Part shown: positions 59,049-64,000 of the stretch, piece after piece
How the letters are laid out: every line of letters begins with the position of its first letter
How positions within the stretch are numbered: position 1 is the first letter of the stretch
Notes under the pieces: model-generated
What the model was told of the DNA's origin: nothing
Seen by the model: the letters and a program-made list of their open reading frames with translations, nothing else
Database searches by the model: none
Made by a program: the position numbers and the translations under genes
Assembly (NCBI RefSeq): GCF_004362215.1
Contig: NZ_SNWR01000001.1
Location: 2,916,001-2,980,000 of the forward strand
Direction: 5' to 3'
DNA from: Paractinoplanes brasiliensis
GTDB taxonomy: Bacteria; Actinomycetota; Actinomycetes; Mycobacteriales; Micromonosporaceae
Length of the DNA: 64,000 bases

Positions 59049-59603
59049 GTGCGTATCTCTCAGCATGTACGCCGCGCCGCTGCTGCCGGCGCCGTGGCGA
59101 TCGCGGTGACGGTGGCCGCCCAGCCCGCCGTCGCGAGCCCGGCCCGGCCGGGGCCCTCGTTCAACGGCTCGGTCCACGTGATCGCGTTCCGTGGCGACAC
59201 CGTCTACGTCGGCGGCGCCTTCACCCGCATGACGATCGAGGGCCGCACGGTGACCCGCAACCACCTGGCCGCGTACTCGGGACGCACCGGCGAGCTGCTC
59301 GACTGGGCGCCCTCGGCCGACGACACCGTACGAGCCCTGGCCGTCGTGCCCGGCTGGGTGTACGCGGGTGGCGACTTCGACGAGGTCAACGGCGTGCGGC
59401 GCGACTCGATCGCCCAGATCGACGCGGGCACCGGCGCCACCGGCGAGTTCAACCGCCGCGTCGAGGGCAGCGTGCGGGCGCTCGCCGTCCGGCACGGCCG
59501 CCTGTACGCCGGGACGATCAGCAAGGCCGGAGCGCACGTCGCCGTGTTTCCCCTGGCCGACGAGGGCGGGCGGGCCCCGGGGCGCTTCGCGTCGTACGGG
59601 TGA
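59049..59603 (+). CDS. Secreted protein with DUF5122-type beta-propeller repeats, short form
   Basis: 184 residues from GTG 59049 (MRISQHVRRAAAAGAVAIAV), with a Sec signal. Three blades follow: VHVIAFRGDTVYVGGAFTRM, VRALAVVPGWVYAGGDFDEV and VRALAVRHGRLYAGTISKAG. Related proteins have six or more blades, so this one is short: either truncated or a half-propeller that assembles. It ends RFASYG-stop without obvious frameshift. The LamG-like gene begins 5 nt later, so both are probably exported together. Confidence 0.7.
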   Translation: MRISQHVRRAAAAGAVAIAVTVAAQPAVASPARPGPSFNGSVHVIAFRGDTVYVGGAFTRMTIEGRTVTRNHLAAYSGRTGELLDWAPSADDTVRALAVVPGWVYAGGDFDEVNGVRRDSIAQIDAGTGATGEFNRRVEGSVRALAVRHGRLYAGTISKAGAHVAVFPLADEGGRAPGRFASYG

Positions 59604-59607
59604 TCCG

Positions 59608-60336
59608 GTGTCGCGACGCACGCTCCTCTGCGCCCTGGTGCTGCTGCTGGTCACGGGCACGTCCGCCGCGGCCGCGCCCCAGCCGGCGAGCACAATCACG
59701 GTCCGCTACAGCTTCGACGGCCCGTCGCTGCTGGCCGACGTGAGCGGGCACGGCCACGACCTCTACCCGGTGAGCCGGTACGGGGGCACCCTGGGCACGG
59801 TTCCCCACAACGGCGGGAGGGCGCTGGTTTTCCCGCCGCCGTGCCACGACGAGCCCTGCCCGCGGATCGCCCTGCGCGCGCCGACCACCTCCGAGCTCAA
59901 CCCGGGACGGCGGCCGATCCGGTACGGCGCGTCGGTGCGGCTGGCTGCGGACCAGACCACCAAGGGCGAGAACGTGATGCAGAAAGGCTTCTCCGTACGG
60001 GGCAGCCAGTACAAGCTGCAGATCGACGGGCTGGCCGGCCGCCCCAGTTGCGTGCTGGTCGACGACCGCCGGCCGCGCATCCACGCCGCGATCAGCAGCG
60101 TCGGGGTGGCCGACGACCGCTGGCACACGCTGGAGTGCCGGCGCAGCGGGCCCTACCTGACGATCCTGGTCGACGACGTGCCTCGCGGGCGGGCGATCCT
60201 GCCGTCCGACCTGTCGGTCAGCAACCACATCCCGTTCAGCCTCGGCGGCAAGGGCTCGTTCGCCGACAACGACCAGTTCCAGGGCATGCTGGACGAGGTC
60301 TGGGTCGAGATCGCTCAGGCCGGAGGCAACGTGTAG
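59608..60336 (+). CDS. Secreted LamG-like (concanavalin A fold) protein
   Basis: 242 residues from GTG 59608. Signal peptide TLLCALVLLLVTGTSAAAAP. The rest matches the LamG/laminin-G-like fold: ITVRYSFDGPSLLADVSGHG, YKLQIDGLAGRPSCVLVDDR, DDRWHTLECRRSGPYLTILV and IPFSLGGKGSFADNDQFQGM followed by LDEVWVEI. Such domains bind carbohydrates or proteins outside the cell. It starts 5 nt after the propeller gene, and its 3' end overlaps the convergent DUF1707 gene by 22 bp. Confidence 0.85.
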   Translation: MSRRTLLCALVLLLVTGTSAAAAPQPASTITVRYSFDGPSLLADVSGHGHDLYPVSRYGGTLGTVPHNGGRALVFPPPCHDEPCPRIALRAPTTSELNPGRRPIRYGASVRLAADQTTKGENVMQKGFSVRGSQYKLQIDGLAGRPSCVLVDDRRPRIHAAISSVGVADDRWHTLECRRSGPYLTILVDDVPRGRAILPSDLSVSNHIPFSLGGKGSFADNDQFQGMLDEVWVEIAQAGGNV

Positions 60337-60878
60337 GGCAGCGAAACGACCTCGACGTTGCTGAACCAGCTGGTCAGGTGGATGCGGATCTCGGGGGTGC
60401 CGGCCACCCGCGGGACGGCGGCCAGGTGCATGGTGCGGCTCGAGAAGACGACCGTGCCGCTCAGGTCGACCTCCACCCCCTCGGGCACGATCACCTTGAA
60501 CTCGCCGAACGTGCTGGTGCCCTCGATCTCGATGACGTCCGCGCCGGTCAGCACCTCGCGCAGGTCGAGCGTGGTCGAGCCGAACAGCGTGAACACCTTG
60601 AGCCGGGGCGAGCGCAGCCGCCAGCGGCCGCGGCGCTTGTTGTCGCTGAAGACGGTGACGACCTTGTCGACCGTGCTGGCCGAACCGACGATCGGGGCCT
60701 GACCGAGGCCCTCGGTCGCCTTGACGAGCTCGTCGGCGCTCTCGGCGGCCCAGACGGCGCCGACCCGCACGCTGAACTGCTCGAGGGTCAGCTGCCCGTC
60801 GCCGGCCGCCTTCTGCAGCAGCTCGGCGGCGCGCTCACGGTCGGGCTCGGACGGCGGCACGCGCATCGGTGTGGTCAC
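60315..60878 (-). CDS. DUF1707 protein with LiaF-like C-terminal domain
   Basis: 187 residues. The N-terminal DUF1707 (SHOCT-like) part reads RVPPSEPDRERAAELLQKAA and LTLEQFSVRVGAVWAAESAD. The C-terminal part, FTLFGSTTLDLREVLTGADV and IEGTSTFGEFKVIVPEGVEV, has the strand pattern of LiaF-type cell-wall-active domains. Such proteins report on or respond to envelope stress in actinomycetes. It overlaps the LamG-like gene end by 22 bp on the other strand. Its start is clear. Confidence 0.87.
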   Translation of the reverse strand: MTTPMRVPPSEPDRERAAELLQKAAGDGQLTLEQFSVRVGAVWAAESADELVKATEGLGQAPIVGSASTVDKVVTVFSDNKRRGRWRLRSPRLKVFTLFGSTTLDLREVLTGADVIEIEGTSTFGEFKVIVPEGVEVDLSGTVVFSSRTMHLAAVPRVAGTPEIRIHLTSWFSNVEVVSLPYTLPPA

Positions 60879-60989
60879 CGCGTGATCGTAGGGCTTGCGG
60901 GGTGCCCGAGCGAGATCGACCGGTGGTGGCCGACGTGCCGAGCCGCCGGCGACGAGCCCGGTGCGTGGCTTCCGGCGGGTTTCGGCGGG

Positions 60990-61637
60990 TCAGGATCGTG
61001 CTGCTGCTTCTTCGACCAGGACGATGTGGAGGTTGCGGGGGCCGTGCACCCCCTCGACGCGGTTGAGTTCGATGTCGCTGGTCGCTGAGGGGCCGCTGAT
61101 CCAGGTCAGCGGGCGGCCCGGGGTGAGACGGGCGACAGCCTCGGGCACCGAGGCCACCACCTGGCCGGGGCGCAGCACGCAGATGTGCAGGTCGGGCAGG
61201 AGGGAGAGGATGCGGCGGCCCTGGTCCTCGCCGGCGTCCAGCACGATCGTGCCGGTCTCGGCCACCGCCACGGCGGCCGCGGTGATCACGGCGTCGGCCG
61301 CGGCGATCTCGGCGGGGGTCAACCCGTCGTCGCGGACGAACCGGGCTGGCGACCCCTCGGCCGGCGAACGCTCGGCCGGCAGCCACTCAGCGGGCAGCCA
61401 CTCGACCGGCACGCCCGGGGGCAGGACGACCTTGCCGTTGCCGACAATGCGGCGGATCGCGTCCGAAATATCGGATACGCGATGAACGATGGCCTTGTAA
61501 TCCACCAGCCGCTCGACCAGCAGATCAAGGTCGGCAGGCGCCGGCCCGCGCCGGTAGTCCCGCGGGATGTCAGGCTGCGCCGGATCGTCCCCGAGCGCCT
61601 CCCGGATCCGGCGCAGGATCAGGTTCTTGCTGCTCAT
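60990..61637 (-). CDS. lutC: LutC-like LUD-domain protein with short repeat insert
   Basis: 215 residues from ATG 61637, whose first bases overlap the lutB stop by 4 nt. LUD-domain motifs: ADAVITAAAVAVAETGTIVL, LHICVLRPGQVVASVPEAVA and WISGPSATSDIELNRVEGVH. LutC works with LutA and LutB in L-lactate oxidation to pyruvate. Residues near 75-95 carry WLPAEWLPAERSPAEGSPA, a 15-bp DNA repeat in four in-frame copies. That spot is normally a loop, so the enzyme may tolerate it. Confidence 0.9.
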   Translation of the reverse strand: MSSKNLILRRIREALGDDPAQPDIPRDYRRGPAPADLDLLVERLVDYKAIVHRVSDISDAIRRIVGNGKVVLPPGVPVEWLPAEWLPAERSPAEGSPARFVRDDGLTPAEIAAADAVITAAAVAVAETGTIVLDAGEDQGRRILSLLPDLHICVLRPGQVVASVPEAVARLTPGRPLTWISGPSATSDIELNRVEGVHGPRNLHIVLVEEAAARS

Positions 61638-63064
61638 CGTCCCCGCCACCAATCCCGGAACGACTCCGCCGGCGGTTCCGGAAGATCACGGCTCGACGCC
61701 CACCCGTTCAGCGGCGGCGGCAACCCCCGTCCCCGCTTGCCGAGCAGCTTCGCCAGCCGGGCCGCCCGCTGGGCACGTTCGTACAGCTTGGGGTGGTCCA
61801 TCGTGTACGCCGCCGCCGCCATCGCCGCTCTCTCCGACCGCGGATGCGGGGCCTCGTTGCGCAGGTGCACGAGGATCGACGGGATATCGATCTTGACCGG
61901 GCAGGCGTCGAAGCAGGCGCCGCAGAGCGACGACGCGTACGGGAGCGAAGCGTTGTCCTCGACGCCCGTGAGCTGCGGCGAGAGCACCGCGCCGATCGGG
62001 CCGGGATAGACCGAGCCGTACGCGTGCCCGCCCGTCCGCTCGTAGACCGGGCACACGTTGAGGCAGGCCGAGCAGCGGATGCAGTGCAGCGCCTGGCGTC
62101 CCACCTCGTCGGCCAGCACCGCCGTACGCCCGTTGTCGAGCAGCACCAGGTGGAAGTTCTGCGGTCCGTCGCCAGGCGTCACCCCGGTCCACATCGACGT
62201 GTACGGGTTCATCCGCTCGCCGGTCGACGCCCGCGGCAACAGCTGCAGGAAGACTTCCAGGTCTTGCCACGCCGGCACGACCTTCTCGATGCCCATCACG
62301 GTGATCAGCGTGTCGGGCAGCGTCAGGCACATCCGCCCGTTGCCCTCGCTCTCGACCACGGCCAGCGTCCCGGTCTCGGCGATCCCGAAGTTCGCGCCGG
62401 ACACCGCCACCTTCGTCGACAGGAACGTCTCGCGCAGGTAGCGGCGTGCCGCCCCGGCCAGCTCGGACGGCTCGTCGGTGAGCGCCGGGTCGGCCCCGGG
62501 CATCTCGCGCAGGAAGATCTCGCGGATCTCCGAGCGGTTGCGGTGGATCGCCGGCACCAGGATGTGCGAGGGCTTGTCGTGGCCCAGCTGCACGATGAGC
62601 TCGGCCAGGTCGGTCTCGACCGGGGTGATGCCGTCGGCCTCCAGGGCCTCGTTCAGCCCGATCTCCTGGGTCGCCATCGACTTGACCTTGATGACGCGCC
62701 GTTCGCCGGTCTGCCGTACGAGGTCGGTGACGATCCGGTTGGCCTCGAACGCGTCCGCCGCCCAGTGCACCACCCCACCGGCCGCTGTCACCTTCTCTTC
62801 CAGCTGTTCGAGCAGGCCGGGCAGATTCGCCATCGTGTACGCCTTGAGGGCCGAACCCGCCGACCGCAGCTCCTGCCAGTCCGGCAGTTCCGCGATCACC
62901 CGCCCCGATTTGCCCCGGATCGTCGTCGTGGCGTGCTGCAGGTTGCGCCGCAGCTGCGGATCCGCCAGCGCGACCTTTGCCGCCGCCGGGAACGGCTGGT
63001 CGCCGCGCAGGTGCCCGACGCCTCTGGGTGCGTGGGTGCTGATGGCAGTACCTTCTTTCGTCAT
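61634..63064 (-). CDS. lutB: LutB-like iron-sulfur protein of L-lactate utilisation
   Basis: 476 residues from ATG 63064. A LUD domain comes first (VIKVKSMATQEIGLNEALEA, GIAETGTLAVVESEGNGRMC). Then two 4Fe-4S motifs: CIRCSACLNVCPVYERTGGH and CGACFDACPVKIDIPSILVH. It belongs to the LutABC lactate-oxidising complex. TCGGAGGCTCCCG is the ribosome site. lutA, which usually precedes it, is not there: an IS110 element lies upstream instead. The lutB-lutC pair overlaps by 4 nt. Confidence 0.94.
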   Translation of the reverse strand: MTKEGTAISTHAPRGVGHLRGDQPFPAAAKVALADPQLRRNLQHATTTIRGKSGRVIAELPDWQELRSAGSALKAYTMANLPGLLEQLEEKVTAAGGVVHWAADAFEANRIVTDLVRQTGERRVIKVKSMATQEIGLNEALEADGITPVETDLAELIVQLGHDKPSHILVPAIHRNRSEIREIFLREMPGADPALTDEPSELAGAARRYLRETFLSTKVAVSGANFGIAETGTLAVVESEGNGRMCLTLPDTLITVMGIEKVVPAWQDLEVFLQLLPRASTGERMNPYTSMWTGVTPGDGPQNFHLVLLDNGRTAVLADEVGRQALHCIRCSACLNVCPVYERTGGHAYGSVYPGPIGAVLSPQLTGVEDNASLPYASSLCGACFDACPVKIDIPSILVHLRNEAPHPRSERAAMAAAAYTMDHPKLYERAQRAARLAKLLGKRGRGLPPPLNGWASSRDLPEPPAESFRDWWRGR

Positions 63065-63065
63065 C

Positions 63066-63243
63066 GGGAGCCTCCGAGGAACGCTTTGGGTGCTTGTCCC
63101 TCGAGGACTGACATGAGACGGCGTCCTCGGAGGTGACCGGTGGAGGTCTGACGCCTTCGAGGATGTTGTCCCGTGAGGACTGGTCCATCAGCACGACGCC
63201 GCGCCTCCACCGCACCTGACCTGCGAGTTGGAAGGAGGTTGCC
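63066..63243. other. Structured spacer between lutB and the IS110 gene, possible IS110 left end
   Basis: It contains CCTCCGAGGA at 63070-63079 and its complement at 63123-63132 (extendable with CGC/GCG and one bulge). A direct repeat TTGTCCC(TC/GT)GAGGACTG lies at 63093-63109 and 63165-63181. The first arm is also the lutB ribosome site. In IS110-group elements the leader before the recombinase encodes the bridge RNA, so part of this spacer may be one. Element boundary not found. Confidence 0.45.
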
Positions 63244-64000
63244 GTGCTGGGAGTCGGTCTGGACTGGGCCGAGGACCACCATGACGTCGCGTTGGGCGTG
63301 CCGGGCAAGGGGGTAATCGAACAGTTCCGCATCGACCACGGCCCCGAAGGGGTGGCCCGGCTGGTCGCCCGCTGCCTGGCCCTGGAAACCGACCCGGCCG
63401 AGGTCCGGGTCGTGCTGGAAACCCGGCACGGGCTGCTGGTCGAGGCCCTGCTCGATGCCGGGTTCACCGTGCTGCCGGTCAACCCGGACCTGGTCGCCCG
63501 CCGCCGCGGCCCGGCCAAGAAGAAAGACGACGCCGAAGACGCACGGATCTGCTGCCTGCTGGCCCTCGACCCCTTTGTCGAGCTGCGCAAACTGATCCCG
63601 CACGGCGAGCTCGGCGCGGAGCTGCGGGCCATTGCTCGTGACGACGACCGGGCCGCCCGCGACGAACGGCGCCTGGGTAACCGGCTGCGCGCCGACCTGC
63701 TCGCGGTGTTCCCCGCCGCGATCGACATCGCCGACGGCGACCTGGGCGCGGCAGTGTTCCTGCGCCTGCTCGAGCGCTGGCCCAGCCACACCGAGCTGGC
63801 CGCCGCCGGCCGTGACGCCGTCGAAGCCCTGGCCCGCGCCAACCGGCACGGCTGGCCCGACCGGTTCGCCGAACGGGTCATAGCTGCCCTGAACAGCCCG
63901 CGGCTTGCGGTGCGCCCGGAGCTGGCCCGGGCGAAGGCCGGCAGCATCCGGCTGGCCGCCGCGCAACTGTTGCTGCTGCGCGAGCAACGCCGGGTCTGGC
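63244..64000 (+). CDS. IS110-family transposase (DEDD recombinase), 3' end cut by window
   Basis: GTG 63244 after GGAAGGAGG, open to the window edge (252 codons). VLGVGLDWAEDHHDVALGVP gives the first Asp of the RuvC-like DEDD core, VRVVLETRHGLLVEALLDAG the Glu, and AKKKDDAEDARICCLLALD the last Asp pair. The C-terminal Tnp_20 domain with its Ser lies beyond the window. IS110 elements use a bridge RNA to choose their target. The gene is divergent from lutB. Confidence 0.9.
   Translation, partial: MLGVGLDWAEDHHDVALGVPGKGVIEQFRIDHGPEGVARLVARCLALETDPAEVRVVLETRHGLLVEALLDAGFTVLPVNPDLVARRRGPAKKKDDAEDARICCLLALDPFVELRKLIPHGELGAELRAIARDDDRAARDERRLGNRLRADLLAVFPAAIDIADGDLGAAVFLRLLERWPSHTELAAAGRDAVEALARANRHGWPDRFAERVIAALNSPRLAVRPELARAKAGSIRLAAAQLLLLREQRRVW

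Noticed and set aside
63061..63987. Minus-strand frame antisense to the IS110 gene, ending in an ATGA overlap with lutB
   Set aside because: Most of it opposes clear IS110 motifs. Its last 17 codons could be a lutA tail but are too few to support a gene.

Overview
This is a 64 kb window of a high-GC actinobacterial chromosome. Codon use, SigE- and ECF42-type sigma factors, LacI regulators, GGDEF/EAL proteins, and a secreted Ala-rich HINT toxin all suggest Micromonosporaceae, with an Actinoplanes-like genus as the best guess. That assignment rests on gene content and style, because no rRNA lies in the window.

Region 1-20.8 kb is accessory and partly decaying. It holds the start of a radical SAM gene, a frameshifted PF04672 methyltransferase, an amino-acid permease/GNAT operon near a GPP34-family gene, and a TPR-type regulator. 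Two insertion sequences sit close together: an IS3-type element with a 3-bp target duplication and an ISAs1-type element with 17-bp inverted repeats and a 10-bp duplication. Removing both restores two convergent genes. Further right are a DUF262/DUF1524 (GmrSD-like) protein in lower-GC DNA, a three-gene overlapping operon (Cys-rich protein, membrane protein, pentapeptide-repeat membrane protein), an HNH endonuclease gene with a probable frameshift, and an HxlR-like fragment. This region ends at a tRNA-Arg(CCT).

Region 20.9-35.6 kb has a SigE-family sigma factor with its membrane partner, and a 1355-residue secreted polymorphic toxin (ALF repeats, coiled coil, HINT, C-terminal toxin) with a candidate immunity gene. 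Next comes a GT2 polysaccharide synthase fused to an EAL domain, divergent from a membrane-anchored GH18 protein with two chitin-binding-like modules. A FtsX-type ABC exporter follows. Region 35.8-49.3 kb carries a SWIM-SNF2 helicase, a pRiA4b ORF-3 family protein, an epimerase, a secreted beta-helix protein, a Tat-exported PHP hydrolase coupled to an EAL-HDOD protein, an ECF42 sigma factor with its YCII partner, and a LacI regulator.

Region 49.3-64 kb contains a relic histidine kinase with a repeat-swollen linker and an intergenic region rich in minisatellites. A probable SAH riboswitch precedes ahcY, followed by a Na+/H+ antiporter and an orphan ABC ATPase. Then come a solute-binding lipoprotein overlapping a GGDEF-EAL gene, two secreted proteins, a DUF1707 protein, lutB-lutC without an adjacent lutA, and an IS110 element cut by the window end. 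Three c-di-GMP-type proteins in about 32 kb make second-messenger control of the cell surface a recurring theme.
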